This document shows positions 1-7,627 of a stretch of 64,000 bases of DNA, piece after piece. Each line of letters starts with the position of its first letter. The first letter of the stretch is position 1. A program made the translations under genes and the position numbers. The notes beneath the pieces were generated by a model, which saw only the letters and a list, made by a program, of their open reading frames with translations, did no database searches and was not told where the DNA came from. Source of the DNA: Rhodobacteraceae bacterium EL129 (lineage in GTDB: Bacteria > Pseudomonadota > Alphaproteobacteria > Rhodobacterales > Rhodobacteraceae); the NCBI GenBank assembly GCA_900313005.1, contig ONZJ01000002.1:789001-853000 (forward strand), written 5' to 3'.

Positions 1-44
1 TGGCCGAAGCTGAAGCCGCTGAGAAGAAGGAAGGCGAGGAATGA
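1..44 (+). CDS. rplC: 50S ribosomal protein L3, C-terminal end only
   Basis: Partial gene: only the last 13 codons and the TGA stop are in the window. They read as an alanine/glutamate/lysine-rich tail ([13 protein letters not shown]), which fits the extended C-terminus of alphaproteobacterial L3. The stop overlaps the rplD start in an ATGA arrangement, so the two are translationally coupled. The identity rests mainly on position immediately before rplD in the S10 order. Confidence 0.8.
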   Translation, partial: AEAEAAEKKEGEE

Positions 45-658
45 AACTCGACGTGATCAAACTGGACGGCAAGAAAGCTGGCTCGGTCGATCTGGGCGAA
101 GACATCTTCGGCCTGGAACCGCGCGCAGACATTCTGCACCGTGTCGTCCGCTGGCAGCGTAACAATGCTCAGGCTGGTACGCACAAGGTCAAGACCCGCT
201 CGGAAGTGAGCTACTCGACCAAGAAGATCTATCGCCAGAAAGGCACCGGCGGCGCACGCCACGGCGCACGTTCTGCTCCGATCTTCCGTGGTGGTGGTGT
301 TTACAAAGGCCCGGTTGTCCGCAGCCACGGCCATGATCTGCCCAAGAAGGTCCGTATGCTGGGCCTCAAGCACGCTCTGTCTGCCAAAGTGAAAGCAGGC
401 GAGCTGGTGATCGTGGACAACATCGAAAGCGATGGCAAAACCAAAGCGCTGGCCAAACAGATCAAGGATCTGGGCTGGAAACGCGCGCTGGTCATCGACG
501 GGGCCGAGGTGAACGAAGGCTTCCGCAAGGCAGCTGCCAACATCGACGGTCTCGACGTGCTGCCAAGCATGGGCGCAAACGTATATGACATCCTGAAACG
601 TGACACCCTGGTGCTCACGAAGGCAGGTGTCGAAGCACTGGAGGCTCGGTTGAAATGA
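41..658 (+). CDS. rplD: 50S ribosomal protein L4
   Basis: L4, 205 aa, close to the usual ~200 aa. It binds 23S rRNA domain I and its extended loop lines the peptide exit tunnel. The conserved basic loop [15 protein letters not shown] is visible at about residues 68-82. The start overlaps the rplC stop and the stop overlaps the rplW start (ATGA both times), so L3-L4-L23 form one coupled unit. In E. coli L4 also represses the S10 operon. Nothing here shows whether that holds, because the operon leader lies outside the window. Confidence 0.98.
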   Translation: MKLDVIKLDGKKAGSVDLGEDIFGLEPRADILHRVVRWQRNNAQAGTHKVKTRSEVSYSTKKIYRQKGTGGARHGARSAPIFRGGGVYKGPVVRSHGHDLPKKVRMLGLKHALSAKVKAGELVIVDNIESDGKTKALAKQIKDLGWKRALVIDGAEVNEGFRKAAANIDGLDVLPSMGANVYDILKRDTLVLTKAGVEALEARLK

Positions 659-951
659 GCGCGAAACCAGAACATTACGACGTGATCCGCAAGCCGGTCA
701 TCACCGAGAAGGCCACAATGGCGTCTGAAAATGGCGCCGTGGTGTTCGAAGTGGCCATCGGTGCCGCGAAACCCCAGATCAAAGAGGCTGTTGAGGCTTT
801 GTTTGGTGTCAAAGTGAAGGCCGTGAACACGACCATCACCAAAGGCAAAAACAAACGCTTCCGTGGTCGTCCGGGCACCCGCAAGGACGTCAAGAAAGCC
901 TATGTGACGCTTGAAGAGGGCAACACAATCGACGTGAGCACCGGTCTTTGA
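655..951 (+). CDS. rplW: 50S ribosomal protein L23
   Basis: L23, 98 aa, a normal length. It sits beside the exit of the ribosomal tunnel, where trigger factor and SRP dock. The N-terminal RKPVITEKA block and the C-terminal [18 protein letters not shown] block are typical of the family. In most bacteria rplB follows directly, but here a hairpin terminator follows about 45 bp downstream and rplB starts 837 bp later. L23 is therefore the last gene of its transcription unit. Confidence 0.98.
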   Translation: MSAKPEHYDVIRKPVITEKATMASENGAVVFEVAIGAAKPQIKEAVEALFGVKVKAVNTTITKGKNKRFRGRPGTRKDVKKAYVTLEEGNTIDVSTGL

Positions 952-994
952 TCGGTGCGGCGGGGTAGACCTCGCCTAGCGTTGGAAAATTAGG

Positions 995-1031
995 AAACCC
1001 CGGCTGTGTGAATGGCCGGGGTTTTCCTTTT
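995..1031 (+). terminator. Rho-independent terminator after rplW
   Basis: The stem AAACCCCGGC pairs with GCCGGGGTTT across a 10-nt loop and is followed by TTTTCCTTTTT. It closes the rplC-rplD-rplW unit and may also serve the convergent gene at 1060-1353. Confidence 0.85.
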
Positions 1032-1059
1032 TGATCACCGTTATGAGCGGGTCACTCCT

Positions 1060-1353
1060 TCAATTGTTGAGCTTCCATATCTTTTTTAGTTTTGCTGCAT
1101 CTATTGCATTCACAGTTGATCGAAGTTTAGAGTTGCTCGTCGATTTTGAGAAAAACATTTTATAAATCATTGATCCGTCGGCGTCTTTTTCGCTCATGAA
1201 GGAGAATTCCAGTTCATGTTCCTCGGTCAAGACATCCTCTAAATAATCAAAAACCTCGTAGTCTTTGACGATCAACACCGTGTGATCTTCCGTTTCTTCA
1301 ATTTCGAGGAGAGTTTGTTTCATGTACTTGAAGCTAACAGGAAGAGACTTCAT
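1060..1353 (-). CDS. AT-rich hypothetical protein between rplW and rplB
   Basis: Unrecognised 97-aa cytoplasmic protein with no signal peptide or membrane segment. It begins MKSLPVSFKYMKQTLLEIEE, has an acidic middle (DYLEDVLTEEHELEF) and a basic C-terminus (AAKLKKIWKLNN). The start at 1353 is chosen because GGGAG lies about 9 nt upstream. A longer in-frame extension to 1512 runs through GC-rich repeat DNA and lacks a comparable ribosome-binding site, and the internal Met at 1323 has none. The gene is visibly richer in A+T than the ribosomal genes on either side and is convergent with rplW. Composition and position suggest an acquired gene. Function unknown. Confidence 0.6.
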   Translation of the reverse strand: MKSLPVSFKYMKQTLLEIEETEDHTVLIVKDYEVFDYLEDVLTEEHELEFSFMSEKDADGSMIYKMFFSKSTSNSKLRSTVNAIDAAKLKKIWKLNN

Positions 1354-1413
1354 ACACCAGCACTCCCATTGTTCATAGGGACATGATCTTGGCCGGTTAA
1401 CAGCGCCAAAGGC

Positions 1414-1558
1414 GCCCGGCCATCGCCAGACCGCCCGGACGGGCTGGCGATATGGTGAGGCTGGGTGCTGCGTTCGTTCGGATGGATGTGTTTTGCAGGC
1501 ATAAAGTGCCATAGCGCGACCGTCTGATCGCCACCCCGCGGTCTGGCGATGGCCGGGC
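1414..1558. repeat. 21-bp perfect inverted repeat with an alternative local hairpin
   Basis: The arms at 1414-1434 and 1538-1558 are exact reverse complements (21 bp) separated by 103 bp. The first arm also contains ATCGCCAG (1422-1429), which can pair locally with CTGGCGAT (1444-1451), so two exclusive folds are possible. It lies between the AT-rich gene and the rplB promoter. A REP/BIME-like element or the remnant ends of a small mobile sequence are both possible. Confidence 0.7.
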
Positions 1559-1602
1559 AGCGTTGCATGTGGTGAGACGGCAGGTTTTCTTGGCCGAAAC
1601 GC

Positions 1603-1631
1603 TTGACGCGCACCCCATCCTCACCTATCAG
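1603..1631 (+). promoter_or_regulatory. Predicted sigma70-type promoter of the rplB operon
   Basis: TTGACG (1603-1608), a 17-nt spacer, then TATCAG (1626-1631). The predicted transcript would begin near 1638, giving a leader of about 150 nt before rplB. This explains how rplB is expressed after the terminator behind rplW. Confidence 0.6.
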
Positions 1632-1645
1632 ACCCCATCGGCAAG

Positions 1646-1675
1646 GCCCCGGATTCGTCCGGGGCTGTGCTTTTG
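1646..1675 (+). terminator. Terminator-like hairpin in the rplB leader (possible attenuator)
   Basis: GCCCCGGA pairs with TCCGGGGC around a TTCG tetraloop and is followed by TGTGCTTTTG. It begins within about 10 nt of the predicted rplB transcription start, so it lies inside the leader. It could be an attenuator or a stable 5' cap structure. Confidence 0.55.
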
Positions 1676-1697
1676 TTCGTAAGGACAATGAACCGGG

Positions 1698-1739
1698 CAC
1701 CTACGGGGGCCTATACATTTGCCACCTACGGGGGGCTAT
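1698..1739 (+). repeat. Tandem 17-bp near-identical direct repeat before rplB
   Basis: CACCTACGGGGGCCTAT (1698-1714) recurs as CACCTACGGGGGGCTAT (1723-1739), a period of 25 bp with one mismatch. Both copies lie in the predicted rplB mRNA leader. Confidence 0.7.
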
Positions 1740-1788
1740 CACATAGGCGGGGCAAGCCCTCGCCACTGCTAAACGGAAGACAGAAAGC

Positions 1789-2631
1789 ATGGCACTTAAG
1801 TCGTACAAACCAACGACGCCGGGCCAGCGTGGGCTGGTGCTGATTGACCGTTCGGAGCTGTATAAAGGACGTCCTGTCAAATCTCTCACCGAGGGTTTGA
1901 CCAAGTCGGGCGGCCGGAACAACACCGGACGTATTACCTCGCGGCGGCGGGGTGGGGGGGCAAAACGCCTCTACCGGATCGTTGACTTCAAACGCAACAA
2001 AATGGATGTAGCCGCGACCGTTGAACGGATCGAATATGACCCGAACCGGACCGCGTTTATCGCTCTCGTAAAATACGAAGATGGTGAGCAAGCCTATGTG
2101 CTGGCGCCACAACGCCTCGGTGTTGGTGACAAAATCATCGCCTCAGCCAAGGCGGACATCAAGCCTGGCAACGCAATGCCTTTCTCGGGCATGCCTATCG
2201 GTACAATCGTCCACAACATCGAGCTGAAGCCCGGTAAAGGTGGTCAGATTGCCCGTGCCGCTGGGACTTACGCTCAGTTTGTAGGTCGTGATGGAGGCTA
2301 CGCTCAGGTGCGTCTCAGCTCAGGCGAACTGCGCATGGTGCGTCAGGAATGCATGGCCACGGTAGGTGCTGTGTCAAACCCCGACAACTCGAACCAGAAC
2401 TACGGTAAAGCGGGCCGGATGCGCCACAAAGGTATCCGTCCAAGCGTACGTGGTGTGGTTATGAACCCGGTCGATCACCCCCATGGTGGTGGTGAGGGTC
2501 GGACCTCGGGTGGTCGTCACCCGGTGTCGCCTTGGGGTAAGCCTACGAAGGGTGCTCGCACTCGGAACAAGAACAAAGCGTCGCAAAAGCTGATCATCCG
2601 CTCGCGTCACGCCAAGAAGAAGGGGCGTTAA
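1789..2631 (+). CDS. rplB: 50S ribosomal protein L2
   Basis: L2, 280 aa (family about 275). It binds 23S rRNA near the peptidyl transferase centre and is needed for subunit joining. The hallmark [18 protein letters not shown] is at about residues 225-242, with His230 corresponding to the E. coli His229 region. It is the first gene of a five-gene block (rplB-rpsS-rplV-rpsC-rplP) with only 3-13 bp between genes. The start is preceded by a GGAAGACAG purine tract. Confidence 0.98.
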   Translation: MALKSYKPTTPGQRGLVLIDRSELYKGRPVKSLTEGLTKSGGRNNTGRITSRRRGGGAKRLYRIVDFKRNKMDVAATVERIEYDPNRTAFIALVKYEDGEQAYVLAPQRLGVGDKIIASAKADIKPGNAMPFSGMPIGTIVHNIELKPGKGGQIARAAGTYAQFVGRDGGYAQVRLSSGELRMVRQECMATVGAVSNPDNSNQNYGKAGRMRHKGIRPSVRGVVMNPVDHPHGGGEGRTSGGRHPVSPWGKPTKGARTRNKNKASQKLIIRSRHAKKKGR

Positions 2632-2634
2632 TCA

Positions 2635-2913
2635 ATGTCTCGTTCAGTCTGGAAGGGCCCCTTTGTGGATGCCTACGTGCTTAAGAAAGCCGAAGCATCC
2701 CGTGAAGCAGGCCGCAATGAAGTTATCAAAATCTGGTCGCGTCGCTCGACGATCCTGCCCCAGTTCGTGGGCTTGACGTTTGGCGTCTACAACGGCCGCA
2801 AGCACATCCCTGTCAACGTGACTGAGGACATGATTGGTCAAAAGTTCGGTGAATACAGCCCGACACGCACCTATTATGGCCATGCCGCTGACAAAAAAGC
2901 GAAAAGGAAGTAA
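2635..2913 (+). CDS. rpsS: 30S ribosomal protein S19
   Basis: S19, 92 aa, full length. It lies in the 30S head with S13 and contacts the A-site region and bridge B1. The N-terminal [17 protein letters not shown] and the C-terminal [21 protein letters not shown] are diagnostic. Only 3 bp separate it from rplB and 3 bp from rplV, so it is co-transcribed. Confidence 0.98.
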   Translation: MSRSVWKGPFVDAYVLKKAEASREAGRNEVIKIWSRRSTILPQFVGLTFGVYNGRKHIPVNVTEDMIGQKFGEYSPTRTYYGHAADKKAKRK

Positions 2914-2916
2914 GCC

Positions 2917-3297
2917 ATGGGTAAGGATAAGAACCCCCGCCGCGTGGCTGACAACGAAGCCATGGCAAAACTGCGCATGCTTCGCACTTCCCCGCAGAAA
3001 CTGAACCTGGTGGCTCAGATGATCCGTGGCAAGAAAGTGGACAAGGCGCTGACCGATCTGACTTTCTCGAACAAGCGGATTGCTGAGGACGTAAAGAAAT
3101 GCCTTCAGTCCGCCATCGCCAATGCTGAAAACAACCACAACCTGGATGTGGACGAGCTGATCGTGGCCGAGGCCTATGTCGGCAAGAACATGGTCATGAA
3201 ACGTGGTCGTCCACGGGCCCGTGGACGGTTCGGCAAGATCCTGAAGCCGTTTTCAGAACTCACCATCCTGGTGCGTGAAGTTGAGGAGCAAGCCTAA
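2917..3297 (+). CDS. rplV: 50S ribosomal protein L22
   Basis: L22, 126 aa, slightly longer than the ~110-aa E. coli protein because of an N-terminal [17 protein letters not shown] extension. It binds 23S rRNA, and its beta-hairpin ([13 protein letters not shown], around residues 92-105) lines the exit tunnel, where macrolide resistance changes occur in other species. Its stop codon overlaps the rpsC start (TAATG). Confidence 0.98.
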   Translation: MGKDKNPRRVADNEAMAKLRMLRTSPQKLNLVAQMIRGKKVDKALTDLTFSNKRIAEDVKKCLQSAIANAENNHNLDVDELIVAEAYVGKNMVMKRGRPRARGRFGKILKPFSELTILVREVEEQA

Positions 3298-4019
3298 TGG
3301 GTAATAAAGTAAATCCGATCGGCATGCGCCTTCAGGTCAACCGCACCTGGGACAGCCGCTGGTACGCCGATACCAAAGACTATGGTGATCTGCTGCTGGA
3401 AGATCTGGCCATGCGCGAGTTCATCAAGACCGAGTGCAAGCAAGCCGGCGTCAGCCGTGTGATCATTGAGCGTCCGCACAAAAAGTGCCGCGTGACCGTT
3501 CACACAGCCCGTCCCGGTGTCATCATCGGCAAAAAAGGCGCTGATATTGAGACCCTGCGCAAGAAACTGGCGGCGATGACCGACAGCGAATTGCACCTCA
3601 ACATCGTCGAAGTGCGCAAGCCCGAGCTGGATGCCGCCCTTGTGGGTGAAAGCATCGCACAGCAGCTGGAGCGTCGTGTGTCCTTCCGCCGTGCCATGAA
3701 ACGCGCCGTGCAAAACGCCATGCGCATGGGGGCCCTGGGCATCCGAGTGAATGTGGCTGGTCGACTTGGCGGTGCCGAGATTGCCCGGACCGAATGGTAT
3801 CGCGAAGGTCGCGTGCCGCTGCACACCCTGCGTGCGGACATCGACTATGCACCCACCGAAGCTGTGACGCCTTATGGCATCATCGGCATCAAAGTCTGGA
3901 TCTTCAAAGGCGAGATCATGGAGCACGACCCAAGTGCCCGCGATCGCAAAGCCCAAGAGCTTCAGGATGGACCAGCACCCCGTGGTGCCGCCCCGCGCGG
4001 TCCCGGCGGTCGTCGCTGA
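3297..4019 (+). CDS. rpsC: 30S ribosomal protein S3
   Basis: S3, 240 aa (E. coli 233). It forms part of the mRNA entry channel with S4 and S5. The KH RNA-binding loop [11 protein letters not shown] is at about residues 75-85, and the C-terminal domain contains [21 protein letters not shown], shortened here to its core [13 protein letters not shown]. The tail is proline/arginine/glycine rich. It overlaps rplV by one base. Confidence 0.98.
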   Translation: MGNKVNPIGMRLQVNRTWDSRWYADTKDYGDLLLEDLAMREFIKTECKQAGVSRVIIERPHKKCRVTVHTARPGVIIGKKGADIETLRKKLAAMTDSELHLNIVEVRKPELDAALVGESIAQQLERRVSFRRAMKRAVQNAMRMGALGIRVNVAGRLGGAEIARTEWYREGRVPLHTLRADIDYAPTEAVTPYGIIGIKVWIFKGEIMEHDPSARDRKAQELQDGPAPRGAAPRGPGGRR

Positions 4020-4032
4020 GGAGGACTGAAAT

Positions 4033-4446
4033 ATGCTTCAACCAAAGCGCACTAAATTCCGCAAGCAGCACAAAGGCCGGATCAAAGGCCTGGCCAAGGG
4101 TGGATCCGATCTGAACTTCGGCTCGTATGGTCTGAAGGCCACTCAGCCCGAGCGTGTCACAGCACGTCAGATCGAAGCCGCCCGTCGTGCCATGACGCGT
4201 CACATGAAACGTCAGGGCCGTGTCTGGATCCGCATCTTCCCGGATGTGCCTGTTACGTCGAAACCCACCGAAGTTCGGATGGGTAAAGGTAAAGGCTCGG
4301 TCGATTTTTGGGCGTGCAAGGTCAAACCTGGCCGTGTGATGTTTGAAATCGACGGTGTATCCGATGAAATCGCCCGCGAGGCCCTGCGCCTCGCCGCGAT
4401 GAAGCTGCCGATCAAAACCCGCGTCGTCGAGCGCGAGGACTGGTAA
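4033..4446 (+). CDS. rplP: 50S ribosomal protein L16
   Basis: L16, 137 aa, normal length. It helps shape the tRNA sites and organises 23S helices 38 and 42. [16 protein letters not shown] at the N-terminus and [19 protein letters not shown] in the middle are canonical. In most bacteria rpmC follows within a few bases; here a strong terminator follows and rpmC lies about 10.7 kb away. SD: GAGGACTGAAAT before the ATG. Confidence 0.98.
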   Translation: MLQPKRTKFRKQHKGRIKGLAKGGSDLNFGSYGLKATQPERVTARQIEAARRAMTRHMKRQGRVWIRIFPDVPVTSKPTEVRMGKGKGSVDFWACKVKPGRVMFEIDGVSDEIAREALRLAAMKLPIKTRVVEREDW

Positions 4447-4483
4447 GGTCTCAACCGCCTACCTGCACGGACTGAAAACAACG

Positions 4484-4519
4484 AACCCCCTCCACGCAGT
4501 AGGAGGGGGTTTTCTTTTT
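4484..4519 (+). terminator. Rho-independent terminator after rplP
   Basis: AACCCCCTCC pairs with GGAGGGGGTT around an 8-nt loop, then TTCTTTTT. It ends the rplB-rplP block at the edge of the 10.7 kb insertion. Confidence 0.9.
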
Positions 4520-4658
4520 GCAATTACTGAAAACCGAACATCTGCGATGAGCCCACTGCAAATCTGAAATCGGTGAGACACGTAAAGCGATGACTGGACC
4601 GCGGAGTACGATGACATGTGATATAGTCGATGCAGGAATGTCTTAAGTAGGAAATTCA

Positions 4659-5555
4659 ATGCAACGATTCGGTTCAGCGAATAGGCTTGTTCTCCCCTTA
4701 CTTGCAGCCGTTCTATTTTCGCAAGTTGCCCAGGCAAACGACGTTTTGCAGGCGGCTAGACAAGGTGATGTCGCGGCCTTGAATGCATCGCTGGGAGCCG
4801 ATGGAAACGTGGACCCAGCCACCTTGGCGCAGCCGTTGTTCTTTGCTTCGCAATCGGGTCACACCGACATTGTTGCTATCCTTCTCGATCACGGTGCAGA
4901 CCCAAACACGATACTCGATTTTGGCAGCGCTCTTCAAAAGGCGGCTCGCGGCAACCACGCAGAAATTGTAGAACTTTTGCTAAAGGCAGGCGCTGAACCA
5001 AATGCGCAAGCCGGCGACAAAGATCAAACCCCACTACACGATGCGGCTGAGCGAGGCGCATTGGATGCCGCTAAACTTCTTGTTGCCTACGGTGCGGATG
5101 TAAACGCACGCCAGCGATGGGGAAAGCCTGCAATCCATCTGGCCACACTAAAAGATCAAGTGGAGATGATTTCATTTCTTGCGCAGAATGGCGCCCGCCC
5201 AATCGAACCGCCGTCGATTTCCGATGAGGAGTTGGCGACCGCCGACTTGGAGTTAGGGCGGGTCACCGCGATTTTGTGCACGCGGTGTCATATAGTCGAG
5301 GAGGGAACAACACCAAGTGGAGGAAACCGTCATGGGCCACCACTTATTGGCGTAGTCGGACGAGCCAAGGCCAGTTTCGACGGATACAATTATTCGGCGG
5401 CAATGGCCGCATTACCTGGTGTTTGGAGCATCAAAGAACTCAACCAATTCATTATTGATCCAGCCGGGCGCGTTCCGGGGACAGAGATGCAATTGATGCC
5501 GGACCTTACAGACGAAGAGAGGGTCGCATTAATTGCCTTTCTCGGCACTCTCTGA
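4659..5555 (+). CDS. Exported ankyrin-repeat / cytochrome c fusion protein
   Basis: 298 aa with three parts. Residues 1-27 are a Sec signal peptide ending AQA. Residues ~28-182 are four to five ankyrin repeats (for example GHTDIVAILLDHGADPN and ALDAAKLLVAYGADVNA). Residues ~195-298 are a class I cytochrome c domain with the heme-attachment site CTRCH at 207-211 and a likely axial Met277 in PGTEMQLMP. It should be a periplasmic heme protein in which the ankyrin part binds a partner and the heme passes electrons. No redox partner gene is adjacent. The start has AGTAGGAAATTCA upstream. The gene is somewhat less GC-rich than its neighbours. The biological reaction is unknown. Confidence 0.85.
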   Translation: MQRFGSANRLVLPLLAAVLFSQVAQANDVLQAARQGDVAALNASLGADGNVDPATLAQPLFFASQSGHTDIVAILLDHGADPNTILDFGSALQKAARGNHAEIVELLLKAGAEPNAQAGDKDQTPLHDAAERGALDAAKLLVAYGADVNARQRWGKPAIHLATLKDQVEMISFLAQNGARPIEPPSISDEELATADLELGRVTAILCTRCHIVEEGTTPSGGNRHGPPLIGVVGRAKASFDGYNYSAAMAALPGVWSIKELNQFIIDPAGRVPGTEMQLMPDLTDEERVALIAFLGTL

Positions 5556-5678
5556 TTACAATGGGCTATCTTCGGAGCAATGATAAAGTTGGCACAGAGT
5601 AAGTCCGCTTTCATCCCGCAAAGCCGACATGTGACCTTCCTCTCGCACTTACACTAAACTCAGGTTAAACCTCACAGC

Positions 5679-6299
5679 ATGTCCAATATTTCCTCGCTCT
5701 TCGTGACCCGCCTCTACCGTGCCGATCTCAGCGAACATGGTCCCACCATTGACGCCGCTGAAATGGAAGCCTCCTGCTATTCCATCGCGCAGGATGATGA
5801 AGCCGGGCAGGATTGGTGCGAAGAGAACGGATATCCGGGCTACACATCCTACGCCTCGCTGACCGACTTGCCATGGCGGTTTCCGATTTTTGCAGATCTG
5901 GTGAAATCGCTCGACGCTCATGTGGCAGCCTTTGCCAAGGACCTGGAGTTTGATCTGGACGATCGGCCGCTGAAGCTTGAGGACATCTGGATCAACATCC
6001 TGCCCGAAGGCGGCACACATGCCAGCCACATCCATCCACATTCCGTCATATCGGGCACCACCTATGTGGCCATGCCGGATGGGGCGTCGGCGCTGAAACT
6101 GGAAGACCCCCGGTCGGCGATGATGATGGCCGCGCCCGCACGCCGCAAACAAGCGCGCGAAGAAATGCGCAGTTTCATCTACGCGAAACCTGCGGTGGGC
6201 GATGTTTTGCTCTGGGAAAGCTGGCTGCGCCACGAGGTGCCGATGAACATGTCCGAGGACGATCGGATCTCGGTCAGCTTCAACTATAGCTGGGGTTAA
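5679..6299 (+). CDS. TIGR02466-type 2OG-Fe(II) oxygenase-like protein
   Basis: 206 aa, cytoplasmic. The sequence fits the TIGR02466 / 2OG-FeII_Oxy_5 family. Candidate iron ligands sit in SHIHPHSVISGTTYV (His117, 119 and 121) and WLRHEVP (His185), and Arg196 in RISVSFNY is placed to bind the 2-oxoglutarate carboxylate. The double-stranded beta-helix core spans about residues 95-204. The substrate is unknown for the family. The upstream sequence has no clear Shine-Dalgarno motif, but the start agrees with the expected N-terminus. It stands alone between the ankyrin-cytochrome gene and the cold-shock gene. Confidence 0.8.
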   Translation: MSNISSLFVTRLYRADLSEHGPTIDAAEMEASCYSIAQDDEAGQDWCEENGYPGYTSYASLTDLPWRFPIFADLVKSLDAHVAAFAKDLEFDLDDRPLKLEDIWINILPEGGTHASHIHPHSVISGTTYVAMPDGASALKLEDPRSAMMMAAPARRKQAREEMRSFIYAKPAVGDVLLWESWLRHEVPMNMSEDDRISVSFNYSWG

Positions 6300-6389
6300 C
6301 ACAGCGTCCGATATCTCTATCTGCACCGAGGATATGACAATTTTTCATGGTCTCGGCTGAATTTAGCCGGACCCGCTTTGAAATAAGTC

Positions 6390-6419
6390 TTGCTATTTTA
6401 TCGGATTCATCGCTTATGC
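6390..6419 (+). promoter_or_regulatory. Candidate promoter of the cold-shock gene
   Basis: TTGCTA (6390-6395), an 18-nt spacer, then TTATGC (6414-6419). The start would be near 6426, giving an untranslated leader of about 120 nt, as expected for cspA-type genes. An overlapping TTGAAA at about 6378 is an alternative -35. Confidence 0.4.
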
Positions 6420-6546
6420 AGTCTTGCTAACGTTATTCTTTTTCGACCCACTGTCTCCCTTCAACCGGCGCTCAGTCTTTCGATCCAGACCAACTACGCC
6501 GGGCTGCTGCACTGATGCGGGCAGCAATTTAATAGGAGATTACGGA

Positions 6547-6753
6547 ATGGCTGATGGCACCGTAAAATGGTTCAACTCAACAAAAGGCTTCGGCTTTATC
6601 GCACCAGATGGTGGCGGCAAGGACGTGTTTGTACACATCTCAGCTGTTGAGCGCGCAGGTCTGACCGGCCTGGCCGACGACCAAAAAGTGACATTCGACA
6701 TCGAAGCCGGCCGCGATGGCCGCGAAGCTGCGACGAATATCGCTCTGGCATAA
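6547..6753 (+). CDS. Cold-shock protein (CspA family)
   Basis: 68-aa single cold-shock domain that binds single-stranded nucleic acid and acts as an RNA chaperone. It contains both RNP motifs: KGFGFI (RNP1) and VFVHIS (RNP2). The start at 6547 gives the canonical [11 protein letters not shown]-terminus and has TAGGAGAT 8-15 nt upstream. An in-frame upstream extension to 6424 carries no family sequence and is the long 5' leader. The gene is monocistronic and ends in its own terminator. The long leader suggests temperature-responsive translation, as in other csp genes. Confidence 0.95.
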   Translation: MADGTVKWFNSTKGFGFIAPDGGGKDVFVHISAVERAGLTGLADDQKVTFDIEAGRDGREAATNIALA

Positions 6754-6776
6754 GTCAGGGCTTAGCTCATCTTTGC

Positions 6777-6809
6777 AGGCGGTCCCGCAGTGGCGGTGCC
6801 GCCTTTTTT
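6777..6809 (+). terminator. Terminator after the cold-shock gene
   Basis: AGGCGG (6777-6782) pairs with CCGCCT (6799-6804), followed by a run of T. Confidence 0.75.
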
Positions 6810-6920
6810 GATTCATTTGGACCAATAGGGACAAGTAGTTATCCTTGGGACGCTACCGAGGCTGATCCAAAATTCCTGAGATCCGAGGTAGCCTTGGAAG
6901 CTATCTGGAAGGCTGCGCCG

Positions 6921-6950
6921 CAGAAAACTCCCCCGTCTGGTGACGGGGGA
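6921..6950 (-). terminator. Terminator of the YHS-protein gene
   Basis: Read on the reverse strand, TCCCCCGTC pairs with GACGGGGGA around a 4-nt loop, followed by GTTTTCTG. It lies 24 bp past the stop of the YHS gene. Confidence 0.8.
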
Positions 6951-6973
6951 ATCTATTATTCGAACAGATGGAA

Positions 6974-7444
6974 TTATTCGATTTCGTTGGGGTGTTTGTT
7001 GACGATCTCAGTCCAGTTGACGTCGGCTTTCTTGATATTCCCCGGGATGTCCTTTTCCCAACGTTCCTGGATGTCGGATGACAGGTTCAGGAACAATTCA
7101 CCGTCAACGATTTTCCAGTGATCGGGATCACCGTCGAATTTGTACCCTACGGATGCACCAAAGGCGCAATAGCCACCATACTGAGGCAGGTACGTTTCTG
7201 GGTCGGCTTCAAAGGCCGCTTTGTGTACTTCGCTGGCAAAGCGATAGGTGGCGTCATTATAAACGGATGTGATTTTGTAGCTGCCTTCGGTTGCTTCACC
7301 TTGGGTGAAGTAGGCAACCGGATCGTAGCCTTGCATAGCAAGACCTGTATTTGACGCGTTGATCTCAACGCCGGCGGCCAGAGCGGATGTTGCTAGTGCA
7401 ACTGACAGAGCGGCACCGGATAAAATGGTTTTCAATGCATTCAT
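6974..7444 (-). CDS. Exported YHS-domain protein
   Basis: 156 aa. Residues 1-24 form a Sec signal peptide (ALAA end). The remainder matches YHS-domain proteins: AMQGYDPVAYF (37-47), the DATYRFASEVHKAAFEADPE region (65-84), and PQYGGYCAFGASVG (87-100). The single Cys93 sits where metal-binding YHS proteins place a ligand. The start at 7444 is preferred because it begins the signal peptide; the open frame continues upstream to 8095 through the divergent tetR gene, which is not coding on this strand. It is divergent from a TetR regulator, with an operator-like palindrome between them, so it is probably the target of that regulator. Exact role unknown; metal or thiol stress is a guess. Confidence 0.85.
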   Translation of the reverse strand: MNALKTILSGAALSVALATSALAAGVEINASNTGLAMQGYDPVAYFTQGEATEGSYKITSVYNDATYRFASEVHKAAFEADPETYLPQYGGYCAFGASVGYKFDGDPDHWKIVDGELFLNLSSDIQERWEKDIPGNIKKADVNWTEIVNKHPNEIE

Positions 7445-7548
7445 GGGGAGGTTCCAATCTTTGGGCCAAAGCGTATGCATTCGCTTTGGGAGGTTTCGGA
7501 CAAAAGGTTCAAAGTGGAAACCTTGAACAAGATGAGATATGACATTCG

Positions 7549-7562
7549 GTACCAAATGGTAC
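7549..7562. promoter_or_regulatory. Operator-like palindrome between the YHS and tetR genes
   Basis: GTACCA and TGGTAC are perfect inverted arms with a 2-nt centre (AA). The site is 66 bp before the tetR start and 105 bp before the YHS gene start, a typical place for a TetR-family operator. A second, weaker inverted repeat (GTTCAA...TTGAAC) is at 7507-7528. Confidence 0.55.
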
Positions 7563-7627
7563 AAAACACAATTCTGTGAAACTTTCGTGTGCTTCTCATC
7601 GACTTCGGTTTCTGTCAGAAAGGGGTC

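Noticed and set aside
1354-1512. N-terminal extension of the AT-rich gene
   Set aside because: It lies in the GC-rich inverted-repeat region with a different composition; the Shine-Dalgarno site fits the start at 1353.
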